Shown: piece after piece, positions 9,530 to 18,293 of the stretch
How the letters are laid out: each line of letters starts with the position of its first letter
How positions within the stretch are numbered: the first letter of the stretch is position 1
Assembly: GCA_023250955.1 (NCBI GenBank)
Contig: JAHEZQ010000014.1
Span: 1 to 64,000, forward strand
Source of the DNA: Melioribacter sp.
GTDB taxonomy: Bacteria; Bacteroidota; Ignavibacteria; Ignavibacteriales; Melioribacteraceae
Length of the DNA stretch: 64,000 bases
Reading direction: 5' to 3'
Position numbers and translations under genes: made by a program
The notes under the pieces: model-generated
Told to the model about the DNA's origin: nothing
Database searches by the model: none
What the model saw: only the letters and a program-made list of their open reading frames with translations

Positions 9530-10573
9530 ATGACTAAACAGAAAATATCTGCAAAACGGATTTTATCACGCACTCAATTTTATATTGTTGCGCTTTTCTT
9601 TGTATTCATCCTTGCCGCTCTTCTTTTTACATTTTATTCTCCGAATTATTACGAACATGAATCACCTTACCGGATTGATATTAAGCATGGTGAATCATTA
9701 ACGAATGTGATTGATACTTTGTATGAGCACAAAATCATTCCAAGTAAATTAAAGATGAAAATCATCTCATTTATCTACGGAGCCGAGAAGAAAGTGAAAG
9801 CAGGTAGATATGATATTCCAAACGGATTGAGTTATGTAAAACTTGTTGAATTGCTTGTAAATGGTTCTCCCGCTGAACAAGTTTCGGTAACTTTGCCTGA
9901 GGGAATTTGGCAGAGTGAGATTGCTCAGATACTTAGAGAAAATTTAAATATTGATTCTTCGCGTGTTATTGGTTTAAGTACAAGCAGATCATTTATCAGC
10001 TCGCTCGGCTTGGATACAAAAAGTTTGGAAGGTTATCTGCTTCCAGAAACTTATTATTTTTATCCAAACAGTACAGCCGAAGAAATATTGCGGAAATTAA
10101 AATTGCAGATGGATAAAATCTTTACTCCGGTTATTGAAAAACGAATGGCTGAATTAAAAATGACGAAGCATCAAATCTTAACGCTTGCTTCTATCATTGA
10201 CGGTGAATCGAATTTAGTTCCTGAGTTTAAAACGATTTCAGGTGTTTATCACAATAGATTAAAGATCGGGATGGCTCTTCAAGCTGATCCTACAATTCAA
10301 TATCTAATTCGGGAAAAGCATAAAAATAAAATTCTTAGGAAAGATCTTCTAATTGATTCTAAGTTTAATACCTATAAATATTCCGGACTTCCGCCGGCAC
10401 CAATTAACAATCCCGGTAAAGATGCAATTATGGCGGCACTCTATCCCGAAAAACATAATTTTTTATTTTTTGTAGCTAACGGAAGCGGCGGACATTCATT
10501 TTCTCATTCTGCCGATGAACATGAACAAAATGTAATTAAGTATAGACAGTGGCGAAAAACTCAAAATCAATAA
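9530..10573 (+). CDS. mltG: Endolytic murein transglycosylase MltG (YceG-like)
   Basis: LEGYLLPETYYFYPNSTAEEIL; LASIIDGESNLVPEFKTISGVYHNRLKIGMALQADPTIQYL; GLPPAPINNPG. Confidence 0.93.
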   Translation: MTKQKISAKRILSRTQFYIVALFFVFILAALLFTFYSPNYYEHESPYRIDIKHGESLTNVIDTLYEHKIIPSKLKMKIISFIYGAEKKVKAGRYDIPNGLSYVKLVELLVNGSPAEQVSVTLPEGIWQSEIAQILRENLNIDSSRVIGLSTSRSFISSLGLDTKSLEGYLLPETYYFYPNSTAEEILRKLKLQMDKIFTPVIEKRMAELKMTKHQILTLASIIDGESNLVPEFKTISGVYHNRLKIGMALQADPTIQYLIREKHKNKILRKDLLIDSKFNTYKYSGLPPAPINNPGKDAIMAALYPEKHNFLFFVANGSGGHSFSHSADEHEQNVIKYRQWRKTQNQ

Positions 10574-12234
10574 TTATAATTCTTGCTTTTGCATCTCTTA
10601 TTTTATTTGCAAGATGTGCAAACCAGCAACCGCCGGGTGGCGGGGAAGTTGATACTGTTCCACCGCTTATAAAGGAAATTTTTCCAGAGAACGGAACTGT
10701 AAATTATCACGAAGATTATTTTGAAATTACTTTCAGCGAATATGTTGATAAACGTTCCGTGCAAGAAGCGGTTTTTATTTCTCCAGCATTACAGAAACCG
10801 CTTAAGTATGATTGGAGTGGAAAAACTCTTACAGTTTATTTCAACGATACGCTTAAAGCAAATACAACTTACACTGTGAGTATTGGAACAGATGTTAAAG
10901 ATGTGAATAACAGCAACAAGATGGCCGAATCACTAACGTTTGCTTTTTCTACCGGAAATAAAATTGATAAAGGAAAGATCAAAGGAAAAATTTATGATCC
11001 TTCACCAGAAGGTGTGATGATTTTTGCTTATCACACAAATGGTAAGGAAGCCGATCCTACAAAACAAAAACCGGATTATGTTTCTCAAGTAGGAAAGAAT
11101 GGGAATTATTCTTTGCTCGGTCTTAGAGATGGTAATTATTCCATCTTTGCTATCCGCGATAAATTCCGCGATCTGCTTTATCAAAGTAATGATGACGGAT
11201 TAGGTGTTCAGAATAGAAAAGTTGAATTGAACGATAAGATAATCGAATATGGGAATATTGATTTCTTCTTAACGATGGAAGATTCAATTGCACCGAAGAT
11301 CACTAATGTAATTATGAAAGACCGGAATCATTTACAGATCGAATTTAATGAACCTGTTGACAGTTCTAAAATCACTGGTGATAATTTCATTCTATTTGAT
11401 TCAACAACAAGTAAAAAAATCATGCCCAAATATTTTTTCAAAGGTGAGGGAAGGCCGAACCAGTTTTATACTGCATTTGCGGATACACTTGAAAAGAAAG
11501 AAAGCTGGGTACTGATCTCTAAAAATATTCCGGATCTGAAAAACAATTTATCTACTGAAGAAAAAAATCCATTTGCAATTAAAAACGACCGCGATACTCT
11601 TGCATTGAGGATAATTAAATCTGCCGGATTACTTCCCGGTGAAAAAGTTGATTATGAAGAACCGGTTGTCATGTTAAATTTTAATGCTGCGGTAGAACTC
11701 TCAACAGTGAATGATAGATTAACAATTCAAGATGCTAGAGGGAATAAGATTCCATCTAAGGTTGAAAGAAACGACGATGCTTCTTTTTCAATCCGACTTT
11801 CTGAAATCTTAAAACAGAATACCGATTACACATTAAAGCTCGATCTAAAAAATTATTCCGATCTATCAGGAAATAAAATTGACTCGGTATTCCAGAATAA
11901 ATTTTCTACATCAAGCGAACTTGATTTTAGCGGCGTTAGTGGAACTGTTATGATGAATGATACAACGCAGACTTATGTTGTGCTTGAAGCAGCTGAAATG
12001 TTGAAAAGAACTTACAATCAAAAAATTGATACGAAGAAAAATTTTGATTTTAAGAAAGTTATACCCGGAAAATATTTAGCGTGGAGTTTTAAGGATAAAA
12101 ACAGAAACGGCAAATATGATTTTGGTACAATTTCTCCATTCAAACTCTCTGAAGAATTTAAGTATTACCCTGATACGCTAAATCTCCGTGCACGCTGGCC
12201 TGTTGGCGGAGTGAATATAGATTTTCAAAAGTAA
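10549..12234 (+). CDS. Ig-like (Big_5-type) domain lipoprotein (GTG start)
   Basis: Lipobox-like LFARC; PPGGGEVDTVPPLIKEIFPENGTVNYHEDYFEITFSEYVD typical of Bacteroidota Big_5 lipoproteins; overlaps mltG by 25 bp. Confidence 0.8.
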   Translation: MAKNSKSIIIILAFASLILFARCANQQPPGGGEVDTVPPLIKEIFPENGTVNYHEDYFEITFSEYVDKRSVQEAVFISPALQKPLKYDWSGKTLTVYFNDTLKANTTYTVSIGTDVKDVNNSNKMAESLTFAFSTGNKIDKGKIKGKIYDPSPEGVMIFAYHTNGKEADPTKQKPDYVSQVGKNGNYSLLGLRDGNYSIFAIRDKFRDLLYQSNDDGLGVQNRKVELNDKIIEYGNIDFFLTMEDSIAPKITNVIMKDRNHLQIEFNEPVDSSKITGDNFILFDSTTSKKIMPKYFFKGEGRPNQFYTAFADTLEKKESWVLISKNIPDLKNNLSTEEKNPFAIKNDRDTLALRIIKSAGLLPGEKVDYEEPVVMLNFNAAVELSTVNDRLTIQDARGNKIPSKVERNDDASFSIRLSEILKQNTDYTLKLDLKNYSDLSGNKIDSVFQNKFSTSSELDFSGVSGTVMMNDTTQTYVVLEAAEMLKRTYNQKIDTKKNFDFKKVIPGKYLAWSFKDKNRNGKYDFGTISPFKLSEEFKYYPDTLNLRARWPVGGVNIDFQK

Positions 12235-12361
12235 ATTATCTTCTCCCATATTAATTCGGCTAACTTTATAACAGCTAGTGAAAGGGGAAATTAATTCTGT
12301 TGTAATCATTCTGAAGAACATTTAAGTTCCCTAAAGTTTAATAATAAGAAAGGAAGTACAA

Positions 12362-13315
12362 ATGAAAAAGTTTATGCAATCATTTATCATCCTGATGATC
12401 CTACTAACCGGAATTCTAACTGCTCAAGAAAAAGTTGTTTTTAAGACTTTATCTAATATGAATGAAAAACGTTTCGGTTTTGGAAGTGTAACTGATGGTA
12501 AATACCTTTACGCTGTTTGCGGAGGCATAGCATTTTCTCCTTACTATTCAGATAATATTGAAAGATATGATACTGAGAATAACAAGTGGACAAATATTGC
12601 AAAGACTTCTACTCTTAGACGTTATTGTAACGCGGAATATATAGAGTCCAATAACAAAATTTATATTATGAATGGTGAATATCAGACTCCATCATTTAAT
12701 ACACTTTCAAAAAAGGTAGAAGTACTGGATCTAAATACAAATCAAGTTTCTCTTTGCAAGGATAATCCAAATCCTTTAAGAAATGCGGGATCTGCTGTAT
12801 GGAATAATAAGATTTACATTTTCGGTGGACAAAATTTGTACGGTTATTCAAATGATTTTTTTGAATACGATCCCGCAAGCGATACTTGGAAAAGGCTGCC
12901 AGATTTGCCTGAACGAAAACAAACAAGCGGTAAAATAGTTGACGGTGTTCTTTATATTTTCGGCGGAAATAATGGCAAAAGAAATTATGACGATGTTTAT
13001 GCTTACAATTTTCAAGAATCAACATGGACACAATTAGAAAATCTTCCTTTTGAAATTTCAGCAAATTCTTCAGCAGTTTCTGATGGAAAGAGTATTTGGT
13101 TGTTAGGATCATTTATGGATACGGGTTTATTAGCAGTTTACAACACTCAGACAAAAACTATTTCAAAATTTGATTCGAACATGAACGGCAGACAGTATGC
13201 AGGCGTTCAAATTATCGGAGAAAAACTTTACTTATTCGGCGGCAGCAAAAATATGAATGCTATTTCTGCTTTATCAAATACTGAGTACACAAATATTGCT
13301 GACCAGAAAAAATAA
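12362..13315 (+). CDS. Secreted Kelch-repeat protein
   Basis: Signal peptide; repeated kelch patterns (KIYIFGG, LYIFGGNNG, LYLFGGSK). Confidence 0.85.
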   Translation: MKKFMQSFIILMILLTGILTAQEKVVFKTLSNMNEKRFGFGSVTDGKYLYAVCGGIAFSPYYSDNIERYDTENNKWTNIAKTSTLRRYCNAEYIESNNKIYIMNGEYQTPSFNTLSKKVEVLDLNTNQVSLCKDNPNPLRNAGSAVWNNKIYIFGGQNLYGYSNDFFEYDPASDTWKRLPDLPERKQTSGKIVDGVLYIFGGNNGKRNYDDVYAYNFQESTWTQLENLPFEISANSSAVSDGKSIWLLGSFMDTGLLAVYNTQTKTISKFDSNMNGRQYAGVQIIGEKLYLFGGSKNMNAISALSNTEYTNIADQKK

Positions 13316-13332
13316 TTAATCTCGCCCCCAAT

Positions 13333-13355
13333 CCCTCTCCTTATCAAGGAGAGGG
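13333..13355. repeat. Intergenic G/C-rich hairpin repeat, copy 1 (divergent)
   Basis: CCCTCTCCTT-ATC-AAGGAGAGGG perfect 10-bp palindrome just after the stop codon at 13315. Confidence 0.7.
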
Positions 13356-13379
13356 AGAATAGGCTTGTTAAAATACTTC

Positions 13380-13408
13380 TTGACAACCTACCGTCTTAAA
13401 ATTAAGTT
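13380..13408 (+). promoter_or_regulatory. Promoter module copy 1: TTGACA-N17-TAAGTT
   Basis: Shared block AAAATACTTCTTGACAACC...TAAAATTAAGTT; same 17-nt spacing as copies at 14452 and 15024. Confidence 0.6.
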
Positions 13409-13524
13409 AAGACAAGATTTAATTTTCACCTACTAATTTTTCTTACTGATATTTCTTAGTTAATAAAGTTTTATTTGAAAGTGTATTATAGAAGAATAAT
13501 TTAAATAATTTAATGAGGTGATTT

Positions 13525-14361
13525 ATGTTAAATAAAAAAACAGCACTCTTTATTTTCTCATTAATTCTTCTTTTGAGCACAACCAAGGTTTATTCACAAG
13601 GATATAAATTCGAATCAATAAAAACTTATGAAGCGGGCAATGATGATATTAGCAGAGATGCAAGAGTTTATCAAACTACCTTTAACTCAAGTACTACTAG
13701 ATATGTCATGTGTGAGATCTCATTAAAAAATAATTTATATAATGTTCAACCGCAGACTCATAAAGCAAAATGGATTTACTACAAACCGGATGGTAGTGTT
13801 TTCGGGACAGTTGCGGATGATTGGGCAATTGAAACCGGTTGGGAAACCACATGGTTCTCCAGAGGATGGGGATGGGATGACACGGGCAATTGGGAAAGCG
13901 GTAAGTACTTAATAGAATTTTATATGAACGATAAATATGTTGCCTCAATAAGTTTCTATATTGAAGGCGGCAATAACAGTACTGCAACAATTAAATATAA
14001 TTCGATAAGATTTTTTGAATGTGGTTCAACTGTACCTGATCAAGAGAAAAGAACTTATACAACAACATTTTCGAAAAGCAGCACACGTTATATTTATTAT
14101 GAAATTTATGTGGATAACCTTCTCTACAATGTTAGAGATAATGATGTTACATTTTATGCAACTTATTATAAGCCGAACCAAGAAGTTTTCGGTCAGCCAA
14201 TATTAAATTATAATATTCCATCAAGTTGGGAACAGGTATATCTGCATCATGGCTGGGGATGGCCTGAACCCGGAAACTGGGACACGGGCAATTACTATCT
14301 TGAAGTAAAATATTTAGGAAGTGTAATTGCTTCAGGTTATTTCTCAATTACTAATTATTAA
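13525..14361 (+). CDS. Secreted protein with two tandem copies of a ~120-aa domain
   Basis: Signal peptide; repeated motifs SRGWGWDDTGNWESGKYLIEFYMNDKYVASISFYI and HHGWGWPEPGNWDTGNYYLEVKYLGSVIASGYFSI. Confidence 0.75.
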   Translation: MLNKKTALFIFSLILLLSTTKVYSQGYKFESIKTYEAGNDDISRDARVYQTTFNSSTTRYVMCEISLKNNLYNVQPQTHKAKWIYYKPDGSVFGTVADDWAIETGWETTWFSRGWGWDDTGNWESGKYLIEFYMNDKYVASISFYIEGGNNSTATIKYNSIRFFECGSTVPDQEKRTYTTTFSKSSTRYIYYEIYVDNLLYNVRDNDVTFYATYYKPNQEVFGQPILNYNIPSSWEQVYLHHGWGWPEPGNWDTGNYYLEVKYLGSVIASGYFSITNY

Positions 14362-14371
14362 AAATTTATTT

Positions 14372-14426
14372 GACCTCCTCCTTTCATTCCCCCTCCTCAA
14401 CTGAGGAGGGGGACACAGGGGGTGGT
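14372..14426. repeat. Intergenic G/C-rich hairpin repeat, copy 2
   Basis: ACCTCCTCCTTTCATTCCCCCTCCTC-AACT-GAGGAGGGGGACACAGGGGGTGGTT. Confidence 0.8.
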
Positions 14427-14451
14427 TGTGGTGGTGAGATGAAAATATTTC

Positions 14452-14480
14452 TTGACAACCTTCTTCTATAAAATTAAGTT
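14452..14480 (+). promoter_or_regulatory. Promoter module copy 2: TTGACA-N17-TAAGTT
   Basis: AAAATATTTCTTGACAACCTTCTTCTATAAAATTAAGTTG. Confidence 0.65.
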
Positions 14481-14525
14481 GTTGTAGAATGATCTTCTTT
14501 AACTATTTTTTAAATTGGTGGACAA

Positions 14526-14999
14526 TTGGACAAGAAAAAATTAAAAACAGCACATGAAGAATTGCAGAAATTGCGGAAGCCGATTAATAATGTCAACGTA
14601 GTGCATAAGGAAAGTCTAAGCGCATTAGAAAAAATTGCTGTTAAGGTTACGGATTCTGTCGGCTCAGTAGGATTTTTCTTAATCATATTTGGCTGGACTT
14701 TATTATGGCTTGGTTGGAATACACTTGCACCATATCAATTAAGATTTGACCCATTCCCGGCTTTTGTTTTGTGGCTTTTCATCTCGAACATGGTTCAAAT
14801 ATTTTTGATGCCGTTGATAATGATCGGACAAAATCTTCAAGGACATCATGCAGAGAAAAGAGCTGAATCGGATTTTGATGTTAATGTTAGAGCAGAAAAG
14901 GAGATTGAGGTAATTCTTTTGCATTTAGAACAGCAGAATGAACTTATATTAAAAATCCTTGACCATATTAAAAAAGGAAATATTAAGAAGAAGAAATGA
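14526..14999 (+). CDS. DUF1003 family membrane protein (TTG start)
   Basis: Two TM segments with SVGFFLIIFGWTLLWLGWNTLA...FDPFPAFVLWLFISNMVQIFLMPLIMIGQNLQ typical of DUF1003. Confidence 0.85.
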   Translation: MDKKKLKTAHEELQKLRKPINNVNVVHKESLSALEKIAVKVTDSVGSVGFFLIIFGWTLLWLGWNTLAPYQLRFDPFPAFVLWLFISNMVQIFLMPLIMIGQNLQGHHAEKRAESDFDVNVRAEKEIEVILLHLEQQNELILKILDHIKKGNIKKKK

Positions 15000-15023
15000 G
15001 GTTTTGGGCATATAAAATATTTC

Positions 15024-15052
15024 TTGACAACCATCTTTTGTAAATTTAAGTT
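15024..15052 (+). promoter_or_regulatory. Promoter module copy 3: TTGACA-N17-TAAGTT
   Basis: AAAATATTTCTTGACAACCATCTTTTGTAAATTTAAGTTGATG. Confidence 0.65.
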
Positions 15053-15128
15053 GATGCGGGGAAACTCTTCTTAAACTTCTTTTGCCCCGGGGTAAAAATG
15101 CAAAATACTTTCATATTATGTTAGCTTT

Positions 15129-15875
15129 ATGGAATTAAAAGAAAGTCTCTTATTATTAAGAAAGAATAGTCGTATCTATCACAAGAAAATAATTAATTCA
15201 ATTATTTATCAAGATAAAGTTAATGTTTGTCCTTTCTGTAGTTCTGAAAATAATCTCACTAAAGAACATGTAATACCAAAATGGGTTTTTGGAAATCGCT
15301 CTGAAAAATATTTTACGACAAATACCAATGGATTAGAACAAACATATAGCAAAGCAACTATTCCAGCTTGTTCATTTTGCAATACACAAATTCTAAGCAC
15401 ATTAGAACACGAAATAGTAAGGAAGATGAGAGGCGTAAATTTAGTCAATGAGTATTTTTCAGATGAAGATCATAATGATATTATTTTATGGCTTGAGATA
15501 ATTGAATACAAATTTCATGTACTGAACATGAGGAGAAAATTTCTAAAATCAAAAAATGGTAGGTTTATTCCATACTTATCAGAATTTCCGCTTTCTATTT
15601 TGCAGAATAATCCATTAACTCCGAGTCAAATATTCTCCGTTATCAGAAAAGCACATAGAAACCTTGCCGTTAAATCAAAAAGTAATAGATATAATTCATT
15701 AGTTGTATTCAGAACAACTAACCCAGACTTCCATTTTTTCCATACGACTGATCATTTTATTTTTTTAGAATTAGCCGAATTTGGAGTGGCTTTTTTTTAC
15801 TTTTTTAATCGTGAGTTTAAGCTCTTAAGTCAAGCGCATAAAGAAGCTAATATTATTATTGATAAAGTATATTAA
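15129..15875 (+). CDS. HNH endonuclease-like zinc protein
   Basis: CPFCSSENNLTKEHVIPKWVFGN ... CSFCNTQI: two CxxC knuckles and EHVIPKW HNH-like motif. Confidence 0.65.
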   Translation: MELKESLLLLRKNSRIYHKKIINSIIYQDKVNVCPFCSSENNLTKEHVIPKWVFGNRSEKYFTTNTNGLEQTYSKATIPACSFCNTQILSTLEHEIVRKMRGVNLVNEYFSDEDHNDIILWLEIIEYKFHVLNMRRKFLKSKNGRFIPYLSEFPLSILQNNPLTPSQIFSVIRKAHRNLAVKSKSNRYNSLVVFRTTNPDFHFFHTTDHFIFLELAEFGVAFFYFFNREFKLLSQAHKEANIIIDKVY

Positions 15876-15909
15876 TTTTTGGCCGTCAAAAATCAATTCT
15901 TGATGAAGA

Positions 15910-16479
15910 ATGAAGATGAAAAAATTTTATTTGGTGATAGTTTTATTATTAGCGTCAATTATTTTTACAAAATGTAAGAACGATATTGTTACTCCTAAAA
16001 TCCTACCGGAGTATTTAACAGTTTCTTCTGATGAAATGAAAATATACGGAAGAGCCATTGATGCTATTAATTTCAACTCATCGCGAGATGTTATATATAT
16101 CAACGACACTACAAGAAAGATGCCTTCGTACGCAATAAGAGATTATTCTTATATAAAAAATTTCTACAACGCACTTGAAGAAGAAACTTATAACTCATTT
16201 CTAGAGAATTCAAAAAAGAGATTATCAATTAAATCTGTTCCGCCTACACACAAAGAAAAAGTTTTTCTTTGTGTTAGATGCGGAAGTTCAATTATCGATG
16301 ATAAGTTATATGGATTAATTATTTTTACAAGTGTTGGTTTTAATAAAAGTCATACACAAGCGATGGTATTCGTTACTATGTATGCCGGATGGTGGTCTGG
16401 ATCTGAATATTATTTGACTTTTGAGTTGAAGAATAATGTCTGGGAAGTTCAATCTTATGTACTTGTTGGAATTACATAG
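15910..16479 (+). CDS. Hypothetical lipoprotein
   Basis: MKMKKFYLVIVLLLASIIFTKCKND lipobox; no recognised family. Confidence 0.6.
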   Translation: MKMKKFYLVIVLLLASIIFTKCKNDIVTPKILPEYLTVSSDEMKIYGRAIDAINFNSSRDVIYINDTTRKMPSYAIRDYSYIKNFYNALEEETYNSFLENSKKRLSIKSVPPTHKEKVFLCVRCGSSIIDDKLYGLIIFTSVGFNKSHTQAMVFVTMYAGWWSGSEYYLTFELKNNVWEVQSYVLVGIT

Positions 16480-16637
16480 CAATTAAGTTTCTCTATTGTA
16501 AAAAAAACCACTCTTTGACTGTAAAAAATCGTTGCCTTAAAAGTGAACTAAACTCAATAAAATTATTGTTCTTATACGTTCGCAATTTTCTGTTAGTTTT
16601 AACAAACAATAATAAAAACCTATTAAGGAGGTTTCAG

Positions 16638-16919
16638 ATGTACAAAAATAGATTTGTTCTTGTACTCACATTGTTGTTAGCTCTTGTTTTTATAGCACCA
16701 TCCATCGCACAAAATGCTAAAAAGGGTGAAGCAAAAAAGATGGAAAAGAAGGAAGCGGGCACGCTTAAAGAAGTAAAATGCGATCCGGCATGCGGTTTCT
16801 GCATTCAAAGCAAGGATGAAAAAGAAATCATTTCGGATGTTAAATTGCATGCGAAAACCCATCATCAGATGGAGTTAACAGATGCAAAAGTAAAAGAAAT
16901 GATAAAGGATGTGAAGTAA
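16638..16919 (+). CDS. DUF1059-like small secreted protein
   Basis: ATG 16638 with AAGGAGG upstream; signal peptide; KEVKCDPACGFCIQSKDEKEIISDVKLHAKTHHQMELTDAKVKEMIKDV resembles DUF1059. Confidence 0.75.
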   Translation: MYKNRFVLVLTLLLALVFIAPSIAQNAKKGEAKKMEKKEAGTLKEVKCDPACGFCIQSKDEKEIISDVKLHAKTHHQMELTDAKVKEMIKDVK

Positions 16920-16932
16920 CCGTCAAAAATAA

Positions 16933-16957
16933 GTGGCGGTTTTTTTATGACCGCCAC
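16933..16957 (-). terminator. Terminator for the minus-strand DUF1343 gene, between convergent genes
   Basis: GTGGCGGT / ACCGCCAC 8-bp stem; minus strand continues TTATTTTT. Confidence 0.6.
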
Positions 16958-16964
16958 AATTATT

Positions 16965-18293
16965 TCAATTGTATAAATAGTATCTCTTCGAAAGTTTTCT
17001 GAACCAGTGAATATCTTTATCTAAAAGTTTCTTTATATCATCAACACGGAATCTTTTCGAAAATTTTAATCTCACTCTATCAGTTCCCATCACTTTGTCA
17101 AACATTTTCATTCGGGTGGTTGTAGCAAGTGTAAATGTATTTGTATCCGGGTACAGTTGATGATAGACTTGCAGAAAATAAAATTGTAGTTCCAATAAAT
17201 TTACTTTTTCAAAATCTGTAATATGAATTTGCACACCGTTTAATATTTTATCTTTCCAATCTCCATAAAGAACTTTATAGGAAATCGGACGGAATAAAAC
17301 TCCGGGTAAATTAAGAGCATTCATTTTAACTGCAAGAGTGTCGGCATCAATCCATTCAGCCGCAAAAGTTTGAAAGGGAAGTGTATAAGTTATTCCAATT
17401 CCGAAAACTAAAAGTTCACCCAACACTCCGCTCGCAACAAGATAAGATGGTGTTTCCATATACGGAACGTTCGGTGAGGTCGGGATCCAAATTAATCCCG
17501 TATCCTTATAAAGCATATTCCGATTCCATCCTTCCATCTTTACAACTGTCAGTTTACATTTAACTTTGTTGCCAATCGCGCTTTTTGTGTTAATCATATT
17601 TGCAAGTTCACCGCAGGTTAATCCGTACACATAAGGAATTGCATAATTGCTTACGAAGGATCTGAAATCATCTTCAACAACATTTCCTTCAATGCGTAAT
17701 CCGCCTAACGGATTCGGACGGTCCAAAACTATAAACTGAATTTTATTTTCTGCCGCCGCTTCCATTGCAAATCCGAGTGTAGAAATATAAGTGTACGAAC
17801 GAACGCCGATATCTTGGATATCATAAACGAGTATATCAACTTCTTCCAGCATTTCTTTAGTCGGTTTTGCAGTCTTGCCATAGAGTGCATAATATTTTAT
17901 TCCGGTTAATGAATCTATATAACCAGTATAGGATTGTCCGGCAGCAATTAATCCTTTTAATCCGTGTTCTGGAGAAAAAACTGTAGTGAGTTTAAAATTA
18001 TTTGCTTGTTTGAAAAGATCGAGCGTTGATTCTAATTTACTATTAACCCCGGTTTGATTTGTAATTAAACCGACTCGCTTTCCGGCAAGTAAAGAGAAAT
18101 TATTTTTTTGAAGAACGTCTATGCCGAGAGAAATATTTTGTGCAGTTGTAACTACTTGGAAGAATAGAAAAATAATTAAAGGGGCGGGTATTAAAAAGTT
18201 GCTGAGTTTCTGAGTGCCTAAGTACCTGAGTAAACAATTTTTAATTTGCTCAGGAACTAAGGCACTTAGGTACTTAGATACTAAGCTCCTCAT
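16965..18293 (-). CDS. DUF1343 / NamZ-like exo-beta-N-acetylmuramidase family protein
   Basis: SLLAGKRVGLITNQTGVNSKLESTLDLF...VFSPEHGLKGLIAAGQ...VDILVYDIQDIGVRSYTYISTLGFAMEAAAENKIQFIVLDRPNPLGG. Confidence 0.92.
   Translation of the reverse strand: MRSLVSKYLSALVPEQIKNCLLRYLGTQKLSNFLIPAPLIIFLFFQVVTTAQNISLGIDVLQKNNFSLLAGKRVGLITNQTGVNSKLESTLDLFKQANNFKLTTVFSPEHGLKGLIAAGQSYTGYIDSLTGIKYYALYGKTAKPTKEMLEEVDILVYDIQDIGVRSYTYISTLGFAMEAAAENKIQFIVLDRPNPLGGLRIEGNVVEDDFRSFVSNYAIPYVYGLTCGELANMINTKSAIGNKVKCKLTVVKMEGWNRNMLYKDTGLIWIPTSPNVPYMETPSYLVASGVLGELLVFGIGITYTLPFQTFAAEWIDADTLAVKMNALNLPGVLFRPISYKVLYGDWKDKILNGVQIHITDFEKVNLLELQFYFLQVYHQLYPDTNTFTLATTTRMKMFDKVMGTDRVRLKFSKRFRVDDIKKLLDKDIHWFRKLSKRYYLYN
18213..18288. 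repeat. Imperfect inverted repeat built of ~8-nt CTnAGTnC units, inside the 5' end of the DUF1343 ORF
   Basis: Minus strand: CTTAGTATCTAAGTACCTAAGTGCCTTAGTTCCTGAGCAAATTAAAAATTGTTTACTCAGGTACTTAGGCACTCAGAAACTCAGC; arms match at 26 of 34 positions by eye. Confidence 0.75.

Noticed and set aside
16515-16637. N-terminal extension of the DUF1059-like ORF (track start 16515)
   Set aside because: ATG 16638 has a strong AAGGAGG site and begins a signal peptide; the upstream part looks like leader with a promoter-like TTGACT.
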